A stretch of DNA of 64,000 bases, from NCBI RefSeq assembly GCF_014191255.1, contig NZ_JACHWH010000001.1:2108001-2172000 (forward strand), read 5' to 3'. Origin of the DNA: Amycolatopsis bartoniae. GTDB lineage: Bacteria > Actinomycetota > Actinomycetes > Mycobacteriales > Pseudonocardiaceae. This document shows, in pieces, positions 8,724 through 20,077 of this stretch. A model generated the notes under the pieces. That model ran no database searches, had not been told where the DNA came from, and saw only the letters and a program-made list of their open reading frames with translations. Both the position numbers and the translations under genes were made by a program. The stretch's first letter is position 1. Every line of letters starts with the position of its first letter.

Positions 8724-8773
8724 GGTTTCGTCGGCGGGTGACTGTGGCGAAGGTGGGCGGGGTAAAAGCCCTG

Positions 8774-9574
8774 TCAGTCTTCTGGTTCCCACGGTAGGGG
8801 GACTACCAGGCAGGGGCCGCCTGCGAACAGGCCGCCGTCGATGCCCAAGGCTTTTCCGCCTGCGTACAGGAACGGGGCCTCGATCTGCGTCGGGTGGATG
8901 CCCAGCTGGTCGGCGATCACGCTGTGGCCGTGCACGATGCGCTCGCCGCCCAGTTGGGTCAGCAGCTGCTGTGCCACCTCGGCGCCGTTCGGGCCCCGGA
9001 AGGCGTAGCGCGTCGTCATCCGGCGCCACACGTCCCACCAGGCAGCCAGGTCGTTGCCCGCCAGGATTTCCTGCACGCTCTCGTTGATCTCGTCCTCGGT
9101 GTCGCCCCAGTCGAGGTACTCCAGGGTGTCCGAGTGCATCAGCAGGTGCACCCCGGCGTGCGCGACGACCGGGCGCGTCGAGAGCCACTCGATGTGGTCG
9201 TCCGTGAGCGCGTCCTGGTCCGAGAGCATCCCGCCATTGATCTGCCAGCTGCGGGCGAAGCTACGCGGACCGAAGTCGGACGGGACCTCCGTGTCGCCGA
9301 AGTGGTACATCCCCAGCAGCAGGATCTCGTGGTTCCCCAGCAGCGCCTGCACCGAACCACCGGCCTCCGCCGCCTGCTCCTGCAACCTCATGACCAGGTC
9401 GATCGCCCCGATGCCGTCCGGCCCTCTGTCCACGAAGTCGCCCAGGAACCACAGGTGCGCGTCCCCGCCACACCAGTCGTCGTGCTCGTCGACCAGCTTG
9501 TTGTCGCGCAGGGCGTCGGCCAGTTCGTCCCGGTGCCCGTGCACGTCACCTACGGCATAAGTCGGGACATCCAC
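8774..9574 (-). CDS. Calcineurin-like metallophosphoesterase (PP2A-type)
   Basis: 266 residues. The metal motifs are in order: GDVHGH (residues 9-14), GDFVDRG, GNHE and, late, HGHS, as in PPP-family Ser/Thr phosphatases and bis(nucleosyl)tetraphosphatases. These bind two metals and hydrolyse a phosphoester. The substrate is unknown. It lies 29 bases after the HAD-IIA gene on the same strand and may be the last gene of the unit that begins with the mod operon. Confidence 0.88.
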   Translation of the reverse strand: MDVPTYAVGDVHGHRDELADALRDNKLVDEHDDWCGGDAHLWFLGDFVDRGPDGIGAIDLVMRLQEQAAEAGGSVQALLGNHEILLLGMYHFGDTEVPSDFGPRSFARSWQINGGMLSDQDALTDDHIEWLSTRPVVAHAGVHLLMHSDTLEYLDWGDTEDEINESVQEILAGNDLAAWWDVWRRMTTRYAFRGPNGAEVAQQLLTQLGGERIVHGHSVIADQLGIHPTQIEAPFLYAGGKALGIDGGLFAGGPCLVVPLPWEPED

Positions 9575-9603
9575 CCTTCGACCATAAGCCCTGTTCAGTC
9601 CCG

Positions 9604-10401
9604 CTACCCGCCCAGCCCACCGCTGAACGGGTCCTGGGTGCGCCCGACCAGGGCGGCGATGGAATCGACGACCATCGTCGGCCGGTACGGGTAGCGCTCC
9701 GCCGACTCCTTCGTCGAAATGCCGGTAAGCACCAGCACCGTCTGCAACCCGGCCTCGATGCCCGAGTGCACGTCGGTGTCCATCCGGTCCCCGATCATGA
9801 TCGTGCTCTCCGAGTGCGCCCCCAGCGAACGCAGCGCCGAACGCATCATCAGCGGGTTCGGCTTGCCCACGTAGTACGGCGAACGCCCGGTCGCCTTCTC
9901 GATCAGCGCCGCGATGGAACCCGTCGCGGGCAGCAGGCCCTCCAGGCTCGGGCCGGTCGCGTCCGGGTTCGTCGCGATGAACTTCGCGCCGCCCTCGATC
10001 AGGCGGATCGCCTTGGTGATCGCCGTGAAGCTGTACGTGCGCGTCTCCCCGAGCACGACGTAGTCCGGGTCGCGGTCGGTCAGCACGTAGCCCGCTTCGT
10101 GCAGCGCCGTGGTCAGGCCCGCTTCGCCGATCACGAACGCCGAGCCGTTCGGGCGCTGGCTGTCGAGGAACTTCGCCGTCGCCAGCGCGGACGTCCAGAT
10201 GCGGTCCTCCGGCACGTCGAGACCGGTGTTCAGCAGTCGCGCCCGCAGGTCACGCGGGGTGTAGATGGAGTTGTTCGTGAGCACCAGGAAGGGCGTGTCG
10301 TGAGCGCGCAGCTCCGCGAGGAACTCGTCGGCGCCCGGGACGAGGTGCTCCTCGTGCACCAGCACGCCGTCCATGTCCGTCAGATACGTCCACTGGGTCA
10401 T
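9604..10401 (-). CDS. HAD-IIA family hydrolase (NagD-like)
   Basis: 265 residues. HAD motif I is [12 protein letters not shown], motif II is [12 protein letters not shown], a large C2-type cap follows, and GKPNPLMM and IGDRMDTDV give the Lys and acidic motifs of the NagD/AraL subfamily. Likely a phosphatase of a nucleotide or sugar phosphate; exact substrate unknown. Only 9 bases separate it from modC, so it may be co-transcribed with the molybdate transporter. Confidence 0.88.
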   Translation of the reverse strand: MTQWTYLTDMDGVLVHEEHLVPGADEFLAELRAHDTPFLVLTNNSIYTPRDLRARLLNTGLDVPEDRIWTSALATAKFLDSQRPNGSAFVIGEAGLTTALHEAGYVLTDRDPDYVVLGETRTYSFTAITKAIRLIEGGAKFIATNPDATGPSLEGLLPATGSIAALIEKATGRSPYYVGKPNPLMMRSALRSLGAHSESTIMIGDRMDTDVHSGIEAGLQTVLVLTGISTKESAERYPYRPTMVVDSIAALVGRTQDPFSGGLGG

Positions 10402-10410
10402 ATCCCGAGA

Positions 10411-11511
10411 TTAGCCGTGACGCGAAGCGTCTCCGTTGAGGGCGGTGGTGGGCGAGGGGCTGGCGTTAGCGGGATAGACGGTCACGGTCGTGGCTTTGAT
10501 CGACAGGCGCACGGCCACCCCGGGTTCGAGCGCCAGGTCCGCCACGGCAGCCGGAGTGAGGTCCGCCGCCAATCCCCCATCCGTGCGCAACCGGATCACC
10601 GGACCGTGTGGTTCGAGTGCGGTCACGGTGGCCGCGATCGTGTTCCGCGGGCTGCCCGGATGCCCGTCGTCAGGTGGGTACACCGCGACGGCGCTCGGCT
10701 CGAACACCGCCACCGCGGGCTCGCCCAAGGCGGCATCCTCGGCGAGCATCCCCGCGACGAACCGCCCGTCGTCCGCCCGCAGCCCGCCCTCGGCCGCACG
10801 CCCCGGAATCAGGTTCAGCCCCGCGATCCGCGCCGTGAACGCCGTGCGCGGAGCCGCCAGCACCTCACGCGTCGGCCCCCGCTCGACGACCTGCCCCCGC
10901 GACAGCACCAGCACGTGGTCGGACAACGCGAGGGCGTCGAGCGGGTCGTGGGTGACCAGGACCGTCGCCCCGATCCGGTGCTCGCCGAGCACGCGCCGCA
11001 GCAGCCCGCGGATCGCGGGCGCGGCGTCGACGTCCAGCGCGGCGAGCGGCTCGTCGAGCAGCAGGAGGTCCGGGTTCCCGGCGAGCGCCCGCGCCACGGC
11101 GACCCGCTGCGCCTGCCCGCCGGACAGTTGCGCGGGCTTGCGCCGCGCGAACTCCGTCGCGTCGACCTCGGCCAGCCAGCGGCGCGCGATCTCCCGCGAC
11201 TCCGCCCGCCCGGCGCCCTTCGAACGCGGCGAGAAAGCCACGTTGTCCAGCACGGACAGGTGCGGGAACAGCAGCGGATCCTGGGACAACAGACCCACCG
11301 AGCGCAGATAGGGCGGCACGCCGTGCAGCTCACGCTCGCCGAGCCGGATCGACGCCCGGTCCGGCCGCAACAGCCCGGACAGGCTGCCGAGCAGGCTCGA
11401 CTTGCCGGACCCGTTCGGCCCGAGGATCGCCAGCACCGTCCCGTCCGGCACCTCGAAGTCCACCGCGAGCCGGAAGTCCCCGCGGCTCAGCTCGATCTCC
11501 GCCCGCAGCAC
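10411..11511 (-). CDS. modC: Molybdate ABC transporter ATPase ModC
   Basis: 366 residues. ABC ATPase: Walker A GPNGSGKSS, Q-loop LLSQDPLLFPHLS, signature LSGGQAQRV, Walker B DLLLLDEPL, then the switch His in VTHD. After about residue 230 comes a C-terminal regulatory region ending in a Mop/TOBE-like segment (ATVTALEPHGPVIRLRTDG ... SIKATTVTVY) that binds oxyanions in ModC. The GTG start overlaps the modB stop by one base. It energises molybdate (or tungstate) import for the molybdenum-cofactor genes nearby. Confidence 0.9.
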   Translation of the reverse strand: MLRAEIELSRGDFRLAVDFEVPDGTVLAILGPNGSGKSSLLGSLSGLLRPDRASIRLGERELHGVPPYLRSVGLLSQDPLLFPHLSVLDNVAFSPRSKGAGRAESREIARRWLAEVDATEFARRKPAQLSGGQAQRVAVARALAGNPDLLLLDEPLAALDVDAAPAIRGLLRRVLGEHRIGATVLVTHDPLDALALSDHVLVLSRGQVVERGPTREVLAAPRTAFTARIAGLNLIPGRAAEGGLRADDGRFVAGMLAEDAALGEPAVAVFEPSAVAVYPPDDGHPGSPRNTIAATVTALEPHGPVIRLRTDGGLAADLTPAAVADLALEPGVAVRLSIKATTVTVYPANASPSPTTALNGDASRHG

Positions 11512-12317
11512 TACGCCCGGCCCTCCAGCGCCCGCGGCCGGGCCACGACGATCACGACCAGCGCCACCACCACCAGCAGCAACGCCACCGCGACGGCACT
11601 GTCTATATCGGACTCCGCCTGCGTGTAGACCTCCAGCGGCAGCGTCCGGGTCACGCCCTGGAGGCTGCCCGCGAAGGTGATCGTCGCCCCGAACTCCCCC
11701 AGCGCGCGGGCGAAGCTGAGCACCGCACCCGAACCGAGCGCGGGCAGCAGCAGCGGCAGGGTGACCCGCCGGAACACCGTCCACGGCTTGGCGCCCAGCG
11801 TCGCGCCGATCTGCTCGTACGAATCGCCCGCGTTGCGCAGCGCGCCCTCCAGGCTCACCACGAGGAACGGCATCGCCACGAAGATCTGCGCGATCACCAC
11901 CGCGGTGGTGGTGAACGGCACGGTCACGCCGAGGGTGACGTCGAGCAGGTACCCGAGGAAGCCCTTCCGCCCGAGCAGGTACAGCAGCGCGAGGCCGCCG
12001 ACCACCGGCGGCAGCACCAGCGGCAGCAGCACCACGGCCCGCAGCACCCGGATGCCGGGCACCCGCGTCCGCGCGAGCACCACCGCCAGCGGCACCCCGA
12101 GCAACACGCAACCCACGGTGGACAGCGCGGCGGTCTCGACCGACAACCGCAACGCCGCGAGCGCGGACTCGGAGACGATCAGCGACGGCAGCCGGGTCAG
12201 GTCCGACCGGACCAGCAGCCCGACCACCGGCAGGACGACCAGCGCCAGAGCCAGTCCCGCGGGCACCCACAGAGCCCGCGGAACCGGCGCCCTGGTGCTA
12301 CTTGGCCGGCGTGCCAA
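11511..12317 (-). CDS. modB: Molybdate ABC transporter permease ModB
   Basis: 268 residues with about six membrane segments. The permease EAA loop reads GATLGAKPWTVFRRVTLPLLLPAL, and ARALGEFGATITFAG is the typical ModB/CysT ending. The TTG at 12317 overlaps the end of modA; a GTG 16 codons further in is an alternative start. It forms the membrane channel with modC and modA. Confidence 0.9.
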   Translation of the reverse strand: MARRPSSTRAPVPRALWVPAGLALALVVLPVVGLLVRSDLTRLPSLIVSESALAALRLSVETAALSTVGCVLLGVPLAVVLARTRVPGIRVLRAVVLLPLVLPPVVGGLALLYLLGRKGFLGYLLDVTLGVTVPFTTTAVVIAQIFVAMPFLVVSLEGALRNAGDSYEQIGATLGAKPWTVFRRVTLPLLLPALGSGAVLSFARALGEFGATITFAGSLQGVTRTLPLEVYTQAESDIDSAVAVALLLVVVALVVIVVARPRALEGRA

Positions 12318-13083
12318 AGCCGACCTTGGTCAGCTCCTGCTGACCCTGCGCCCCCAGCACGAACTGCTCGAACTCCTGCGCGAGCTGAGCCTGGGGTGCG
12401 TTCTTGACCACCGCGATCGGGTAGTTGTTGACCGCCTGCGCCGACTCGGGGAAGTCGACCTGCGCGACCTTGCCGTTCGCCGTGTTCGCATCGGTCACGT
12501 AGACCAGCCCGGCGTCGGCGTCGCCGGACTCGACCTTCGTCAGCACCTGCTTGACGTCCTGCTCCTCGCTGACCGGCTTGAGCGTGACGCCGGTGCTCTT
12601 CTCCACCTTCTGCGTTGCCGAGCCGCACGGCACCTGCGTCGCGCACACGACGACCTTCAGCCCGCCCTGCGTCAGGTCGCCGAACGCCTTGAGCCCCTTC
12701 GGGTTCCCCGGCGCCACGGCGATGGTCAGCTTGTTGGTGGCGAAGACCGTCGGGGAGCCGTCGATCACGCCGCCCTGCACGGCCTTGTCCATGTTGGCCT
12801 GGTCGGCGGAGGCGAACACGTCCGCCTTGGCGCCGTTGTCCAGCTGCTGCACCAGTGACGACGAGCCGGCGAAGTTGTACGTCACCGTCACGCCGGGGTG
12901 CGCCGCCTCGAACTCGGTCTTGAGGGCGTTGAAGGACTCGGTCAGCGAGGCGGCCGCGAACACCGTCAGCGTCCTCGGTCCGGGGGCACTGCTACTACTG
13001 CCGCCGCTGCCGCTGTCCGATCCCGAGCCGCAGCCCGTGATCACCAGCGCGACACCGGCCAAAGTGGCCAATACCTTCTTCAC
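12298..13083 (-). CDS. modA: Molybdate-binding lipoprotein ModA
   Basis: 261 residues. Lipoprotein signal with lipobox VITGC, then a Ser/Gly linker. The mature protein begins LTVFAAASLTESFNAL, the ModA hallmark with the oxyanion-binding Ser, and continues with FNFAGSSSLVQQL-like and VFATNKLTIAV segments of the type II binding fold. The GTG at 13083 has a GGAGGAG site upstream. It overlaps the HTH-Mop gene by 4 bases (GTGA), so regulator and transporter are one operon. Confidence 0.92.
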   Translation of the reverse strand: MKKVLATLAGVALVITGCGSGSDSGSGGSSSSAPGPRTLTVFAAASLTESFNALKTEFEAAHPGVTVTYNFAGSSSLVQQLDNGAKADVFASADQANMDKAVQGGVIDGSPTVFATNKLTIAVAPGNPKGLKAFGDLTQGGLKVVVCATQVPCGSATQKVEKSTGVTLKPVSEEQDVKQVLTKVESGDADAGLVYVTDANTANGKVAQVDFPESAQAVNNYPIAVVKNAPQAQLAQEFEQFVLGAQGQQELTKVGFGTPAK

Positions 13084-13484
13084 CGCTCTCCTCCAGGAGT
13101 CTCCACGACGACCGTTGTCGCCTTGACCACCGCCACCGCGAGGACCCCGGGCCGCAACCCGAGCTCGCGCACCGCTTCGGCGCTCATCAGCGAAACCACC
13201 CGGTGCGGTCCGCACTGGAGCTCGACCTGCGCCATCACCTTGTCGACGGTGACCTCGGTGACGAGCCCGACGAACCGGTTGCGGGCCGAGCGGCCCACGT
13301 CGGACGGGTCCACCGGGCCGTTCGCCTGCTCGCGGGCGAACGCGGCGAGCTCCGCGCCGTCGACGACCTTCCGGCCGACCGCGTCCACACTGGAACCGAG
13401 CTGCCCGGCGCGTACCCAGCGGCGAATCGTGTCGTCGCTCACACCCAGCAGTGCGGCAGCCTCAGAAAACCGAAAATGCGGCAT
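13080..13484 (-). CDS. HTH-Mop molybdate-responsive regulator, first gene of mod operon
   Basis: 134 residues. The N-terminal half (about 1-55) is an excisionase/MerR-type helix-turn-helix (FRFSEAAALLGVSDDTIRRWVRAG). The second half (about 65-130) is a single Mop/TOBE domain (ARNRFVGLVTEVTVDKVMAQVEL ... VVKATTVVVE) that binds molybdate in other proteins. The natural inference is a molybdate sensor controlling its own operon. It is shorter than ModE (one Mop domain instead of two), so binding would need oligomers. Confidence 0.82.
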   Translation of the reverse strand: MPHFRFSEAAALLGVSDDTIRRWVRAGQLGSSVDAVGRKVVDGAELAAFAREQANGPVDPSDVGRSARNRFVGLVTEVTVDKVMAQVELQCGPHRVVSLMSAEAVRELGLRPGVLAVAVVKATTVVVETPGGER

Positions 13485-13517
13485 GCCCGCGACATTATCC
13501 CCGGGGTTGCGGAAAAG

Positions 13518-14042
13518 CTATGCGCTTTCGTCCTCACCGAGCACATCGGCGCGGATCAACCGCAACATCTCACGTTCGTAACGTTCCACGACCTCCCGCT
13601 CGGCCGGGGAGAACTTCTCCAGCACCTCGCGGGTGACGTCCAGGGCGGAATCGAACAGCGGCCGCAGCTTGTCCTCGTCGAGGGGCAGGATCTCGACGAG
13701 GACCTTGCGCCGGTCCTGGGTGTCGCGCACGCGGCGGACGAACCCGGCCCGCTCCAGCCTGTCGATCACACCGGTGACCGCACCCGTCGAAAGGCCGGTG
13801 AGCTGCGCTATCCGCCCCGCGGTCAGCGGACCGTCCGCGCGCGAAGCGAGGTCGAGCGCCTTGTGATCGGTGCCCGACAGGCCCAGCCGCTCGGCGATCT
13901 GGGCGTGCCGCAGGACCGCGAGGGTGCTGCTCTCCCGGCCGATTTCGCCGAACCGCGCGAGGACCTCCGGGGGCACCGGGTACCGCCGCTCGGCTGCCAT
14001 CGCCGCTTCCTCCCGGCCGTGAAAATCCTGGTTGTCCCCCAT
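13518..14042 (-). CDS. MarR-family transcriptional regulator
   Basis: 174 residues. Winged helix near residues 60-115: LDLASRADGPLTAGRIAQLTGLSTGAVTGVIDRLERAGFVRR followed by the wing DTQDRRKVLVEIL. Two starts are possible: ATG 14042 (AGGAGG 11 bases upstream) and ATG 14000, 14 codons in, with GGGAGGA 7 bases upstream. It is divergent from moaA with only 47 bases between, so both promoters and any operator share that gap. Its ligand is unknown. Confidence 0.85.
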   Translation of the reverse strand: MGDNQDFHGREEAAMAAERRYPVPPEVLARFGEIGRESSTLAVLRHAQIAERLGLSGTDHKALDLASRADGPLTAGRIAQLTGLSTGAVTGVIDRLERAGFVRRVRDTQDRRKVLVEILPLDEDKLRPLFDSALDVTREVLEKFSPAEREVVERYEREMLRLIRADVLGEDESA

Positions 14043-14089
14043 ATTCTAGTGATCCTCCTGCTACGGCTGATCGGGTTAGGCTGGGTGCG

Positions 14090-15151
14090 ATGAGTGCGGT
14101 GAATCTCGGTCTACCCCGACTGCGGGGCCCACACGGCGTGTCTCGGCCAAGGCCGGACAACCCAGCCCTCGTCGACACTTTCGGCCGGGTGGCCACCGAC
14201 CTGCGGGTGTCGCTGACCGACCGCTGCAACCTGCGCTGTACTTACTGCATGCCCGCCGAGGGCCTGCCCTGGCTGCCCGGCGAGGACGTCCTGACGGACG
14301 AAGAACTGTTGCGGCTGCTGCGAATCGCGGTCGAACGCCTGGGTGTCACCGACATCCGCCTCACCGGTGGCGAGCCGATGCTGCGCCCGGGGCTGGAGGA
14401 CCTCGTCGCGCAGGTCGCCGCGCTGCGGCCGCGGCCCCGGCTTTCCATGACCACCAACGGAATCGGCCTCGCGAAGCGCGCGGAGAAGCTCGTCGCGGCG
14501 GGGCTGGACCGGATCAACGTCTCCCTCGACACGGTCGACCCGGAGACGTTCCGCGCAATCACCCGGCGCGACAGGCTGTCGCACGTCCTGGACGGCCTCG
14601 AAGCGGCGCGCGCCGCCGGGCTCGACCCGGTGAAGGTCAACGCGGTGCTGCTGCGCGGGGTCAACGAGCACGAAGCGGTGCCCCTGCTGCGGTTCTGCCT
14701 CGAACACGGCTACCACCTGCGGTTCATCGAGCAGATGCCGCTGGACGCCCAGCACGGCTGGAACCGCGCCGACATGGTGACCGCGGAGGAGATCCTCGGC
14801 CTGCTGCGGGCGGAGTTCTCCCTCACGCCGAGCCCCGGTGAGCGCGGCGGCGCCCCGGCGGAGCGGTGGCTGGTCGACGGCGGGCCCGGCGACGTGGGCG
14901 TGATCGCGTCGGTGACCAGGCCGTTCTGCGCCGCGTGCGAGCGCACCCGGCTGACCGCGGACGGCGCGGTGCGCTCGTGCCTGTTCAGCAACGACGAGAC
15001 GGACCTGCGGGGCCTGCTGCGGGCGGGGCTCGACGACGAAGCGGTGGCCGACGCGTGGCGCCTGACCATGTGGGGCAAGCTGGCGGGCCACGAGATCAAC
15101 GACGCCGGGTTCGCGCAGCCGATCCGGCCGATGAGCGCGATCGGGGGCTGA
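14090..15151 (+). CDS. moaA: GTP 3',8-cyclase MoaA
   Basis: 353 residues. Radical SAM enzyme that opens molybdenum-cofactor synthesis by converting GTP to the cyclic precursor intermediate. The N-terminal [4Fe-4S] motif CNLRCTYC has Cys46, Cys50 and Cys53; the GGEP SAM motif is in RLTGGEPMLRPG; the C-terminal cluster ligands are in FCAACERTR...RSC. It ends with the Gly-Gly tail needed for catalysis (AIGG). It corresponds to moaA2 of M. tuberculosis in sequence start and neighbourhood. moaD follows after 6 bases. Confidence 0.95.
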   Translation: MSAVNLGLPRLRGPHGVSRPRPDNPALVDTFGRVATDLRVSLTDRCNLRCTYCMPAEGLPWLPGEDVLTDEELLRLLRIAVERLGVTDIRLTGGEPMLRPGLEDLVAQVAALRPRPRLSMTTNGIGLAKRAEKLVAAGLDRINVSLDTVDPETFRAITRRDRLSHVLDGLEAARAAGLDPVKVNAVLLRGVNEHEAVPLLRFCLEHGYHLRFIEQMPLDAQHGWNRADMVTAEEILGLLRAEFSLTPSPGERGGAPAERWLVDGGPGDVGVIASVTRPFCAACERTRLTADGAVRSCLFSNDETDLRGLLRAGLDDEAVADAWRLTMWGKLAGHEINDAGFAQPIRPMSAIGG

Positions 15152-15157
15152 GACCTC

Positions 15158-15412
15158 TTGACGAAGGTGCTGGTGCGGTACTTCGCGTCCGCACGGGCGG
15201 CCTCGGGCGTGGAGCAGGAGACGCTCCAGCTGCCCGTGGGCGCGTCCGTGTCCGAGGCGCTGGGGGTCCTGCGCGAGAGGCATCCGGAGAAGCTGCCGCG
15301 CGTCCTGGAGGCCGCCAGCTTCCTGCTCGACGGGATCGCCGTCCGGGACCGCTCCCGGCCGCTGCCCGATGGGGCGGAGCTCGACGTCCTCCCGCCCTTC
15401 GCCGGGGGTTGA
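15158..15412 (+). CDS. moaD: MoaD sulfur-carrier subunit of molybdopterin synthase
   Basis: 84 residues, ubiquitin-like fold (VLVRYFASARAASG, ELDVLPPFAGG). The C-terminal Gly-Gly is the site of adenylation and thiocarboxylation. It starts at TTG 15158, right after moaA, and is co-transcribed with it. It partners with the MoaE domain of the fusion protein encoded at 16838-17875. A weak hairpin (GGCCGTT/AACGGCC, 15426-15453) follows and may terminate the unit. Confidence 0.92.
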   Translation: MTKVLVRYFASARAASGVEQETLQLPVGASVSEALGVLRERHPEKLPRVLEAASFLLDGIAVRDRSRPLPDGAELDVLPPFAGG

Positions 15413-15563
15413 CCGCAGCTTTGCCGGCCGTTTTCCGAAGCCCACGAACGGCCCAGTCGTGCCCAAACGACGTGATGCAGACCTCACGATCAGTGAAATA
15501 TCTCGGGCAGGAAACGAGACGGTAACGGCTCGCTGAGCAGGAGAAACACTAGGATCGCGGTAG

Positions 15564-16538
<975 letters not shown>

Positions 16539-16605
16539 CCTGCTAGAAGGCCACTCACGGCGCGATCGGTCGTCGGACTTCGTGCTGAGGTCCCGATGAG
16601 CAACC

Positions 16606-16643
16606 GAGGGCCCCACCGCTATCCCCCGTGCGGTGGGGCCCTC
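16606..16643. terminator. Terminator after rpfA
   Basis: A perfect 14-bp stem (GAGGGCCCCACCGC and complement) with a 10-base loop lies 68 bases past the rpfA stop. The following 194 bases to the moaE stop contain nothing I recognise. Confidence 0.85.
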
Positions 16644-16837
16644 GGGCATTTCTGAGGTACTTCTCCGGGGCCTGCGTTGGCCGGTGGTCGACGAGCGGCT
16701 CCTGCCAGACGGCCTCTCAGGGGCTCGGCGGCGGCACGACCGTCACGGCGGATCCGCGAATTGCGGCCTGAGAGGCGCTCTCGCTGGAGAACTCGCCCCC
16801 GGAGTCACGGAACCGCCACCGCGACGTCTGGAAGGCG

Positions 16838-17875
16838 CTACGGGGAATTCACCCACTCGTCGGTTCCGTCGGCGAAGTGCTGGTGCTTCCAGACCGGCAG
16901 CTGGGCCTTCACCTCGTCGACCAGCTCGGCACACGTCACGAAAGCCTCGGCCCGGTGTTCGGCTGCCACGGCGCACGCCAGGGCGACGTCACCGATGGCG
17001 AGAGCACCCAAACGGTGACTCACAGCTACCGCCCGGACTCCGGGGCGCCTGGCCGACACCTCGGCCACCACCCGCGCGAGCACGTCCCCGGCGCTCGGGT
17101 GCCCCTCGTAGAACAACGTCTCCACCGACTTGCCGCCGTCGTGGTTGCGGACCACCCCGCCGAAGGTCACGACCGCCCCCGCCGCGGGGTCGTCCACCAG
17201 CTCGGCGTGGGCCTCCACCGAAAGCGGCTGCTCTGTCACCTGTGCGAGCGCGATCCGCGGGTGGGCCACGTGACTCTCCGCCACCTGCCCGGTTGCGGCC
17301 GCATCCGCAGCCACCTGCCCGGTCGCCACGCCCCCAGCCGCCCTCGCCGCCAGCGCACCCGCTGCCGATCGGGGTGCCTCCTCGACCTGGGCGGGCGGCC
17401 GTGGATGGTCGCCACCGGCGAGTTGGTCCAGTGCGTGGTCCAGCACGCCCTCCAGGACGCCGAGGCCGTCCTTCACCCCACCGCGTGAACCGGGCAGGTT
17501 GACCACCAGCGTGCGGCCCGCGACACCTGCCACGCCGCGCGACAGGACCGCCGTCGGGACCTTCGGCAGGCCCGCGTTCCGGACCGCGTCCGCCAGGCCC
17601 GGCAGCTCGTGGTCCAGCACGGCGAGCGTCTCGTCCGGCGTGCGGTCCGTCGGCGAGATACCCGTGCCACCCGTCGTGACCACGAGATCCACGCCGTCCC
17701 GCAGACTCTCCCGCAACGCCTGCCCGACGGGCTCACCATCGGGCACGACGACCGGCGAAGGCACGGCGAACGACCGAGCCGTCAGCCATTCGACGAGCAC
17801 CGGGCCCGTCTTGTCCTCGTAGACCCCCGAAGCCGCGCGGTTCGACGCGACGATCACCCGTGCCGTGCGTTTCAT
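16838..17875 (-). CDS. MogA-MoaE fusion (molybdopterin adenylyltransferase + synthase large subunit)
   Basis: 345 residues. Residues 1-150 are a MoaB/Mog domain: ARVIVASNRAASGVYEDKTG, then VVTTGGTGISPTDRTPDET (molybdopterin-binding TGGTG), and NLPGSRGGVKD. An Ala-rich linker of about 45 residues follows. Residues about 205-345 are MoaE (EAHAELVDDPAAGAVVTFGGVVRNHDGGKSVETLFYEGHP, and the C-terminal KHQHFADGTDEWVNSP with the catalytic Lys of the KxxF/W region). In mycobacteria mog and moaE2 are separate adjacent genes. The ATG 17875 overlaps the moaC stop by 4 bases. The MoaE part joins MoaD to make molybdopterin; the Mog part adenylates it for MoeA. Confidence 0.9.
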   Translation of the reverse strand: MKRTARVIVASNRAASGVYEDKTGPVLVEWLTARSFAVPSPVVVPDGEPVGQALRESLRDGVDLVVTTGGTGISPTDRTPDETLAVLDHELPGLADAVRNAGLPKVPTAVLSRGVAGVAGRTLVVNLPGSRGGVKDGLGVLEGVLDHALDQLAGGDHPRPPAQVEEAPRSAAGALAARAAGGVATGQVAADAAATGQVAESHVAHPRIALAQVTEQPLSVEAHAELVDDPAAGAVVTFGGVVRNHDGGKSVETLFYEGHPSAGDVLARVVAEVSARRPGVRAVAVSHRLGALAIGDVALACAVAAEHRAEAFVTCAELVDEVKAQLPVWKHQHFADGTDEWVNSP

Positions 17876-18342
17876 GGCCGCTCCCAGGTCCCGGTCTTGC
17901 CGCCGTCCTTGCGCTCCAGCCGCACTGCGTCCAGCACGGCGGCGGGATCCACGGCCTTGATCATGTCGTGCACCGTGAGCCCGGCGACCGCGACCGCGGT
18001 GAGGGCCTCCATCTCGACGCCCGTCCGATCGGTGGTCTTCGCCGTCGCCTGGATACCGATCTCGGCCGCACCCAGCGTGAACTCGACCTTCACCCCGGAC
18101 AGCGCGATCTGGTGGCACAACGGAATCAGCTCGGGCACCTTCTTCGCGGCCATGATCCCCGCGATCCGGGCCGTCGCCAGCGCATCACCCTTGGGCAGGC
18201 CGTTCGAGGACAGCAGCTGCACCACCTCGGCGGTGGTCCGCACCACGCCGGTGGCGATCGCCGTCCGGAACGTGGCCTCCTTGCCGGAAACGTCGACCAT
18301 CCGCGCCGCACCGGAGGAGTCCACGTGGCTCAGTTCACTCAC
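17872..18342 (-). CDS. moaC: Cyclic pyranopterin monophosphate synthase MoaC
   Basis: 156 residues. Typical start LSHVDSSGAARMVDVSGKEAT, middle IPLCHQIALSGVKVEF and TDRTGVEMEALTAVAVAGLTVHDMIKAVD. The KDGGKTGTW end contains the catalytic Lys-Gly-rich loop. It converts the MoaA product to cPMP. It starts with GTG at 18342 and is translationally coupled to the mogA-moaE gene. Confidence 0.95.
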   Translation of the reverse strand: MSELSHVDSSGAARMVDVSGKEATFRTAIATGVVRTTAEVVQLLSSNGLPKGDALATARIAGIMAAKKVPELIPLCHQIALSGVKVEFTLGAAEIGIQATAKTTDRTGVEMEALTAVAVAGLTVHDMIKAVDPAAVLDAVRLERKDGGKTGTWERP

Positions 18343-18399
18343 GTGCCCAAGGCTAGTCCGGAGGGCCCGCCACGACGGCCGACCCTCCGGACTCGCGAA

Positions 18400-19791
<1,392 letters not shown>

Positions 19792-19803
19792 TGTCGTTAC
19801 CCC

Positions 19804-19992
19804 TTACTTGTTGATCTCGGTCTCCGGGTGCACGTAGGGCACCGTGTCCAGCGGGAACGTCACGTCACCGTAGGGCGAAAGCGCGCCCTGGCGGTCCGAC
19901 GCGAGCTCGGACACCGGGTGCTCACCCTCGGGCACCTGGGGCCAGCTCGGGTCGATCCGGCCGGCCTTCTTGTTGTTGTCACCTTTGGCCAC
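19804..19992 (-). CDS. Small hypothetical protein upstream of malic enzyme
   Basis: 62 residues, acidic and proline-rich (IDPSWPQVPEGEHPVSEL, FPLDTVPYVHPETEINK), with no membrane segment and no known motif. The GTG at 19992 has a GGGAGGA site upstream. It lies only 12 bases before the malic enzyme gene, so the two are probably co-transcribed. In the mycobacterial order this position corresponds to Rv0863, but I cannot show homology by eye. Confidence 0.55.
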   Translation of the reverse strand: MAKGDNNKKAGRIDPSWPQVPEGEHPVSELASDRQGALSPYGDVTFPLDTVPYVHPETEINK

Positions 19993-20077
19993 GTCGTCCT
20001 CCCGTTGCCTCGCCTGTGAGGTCTTCAGTTTGCCTCAACACGGGCGGTACCCGGTGGCCAGGGCGGTATCCTGACCT

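Noticed and set aside
13501..14089. Possibility that the MarR gene regulates Moco genes
   Set aside because: Only proximity supports it; no shared operator was seen upstream of other Moco or mod genes.
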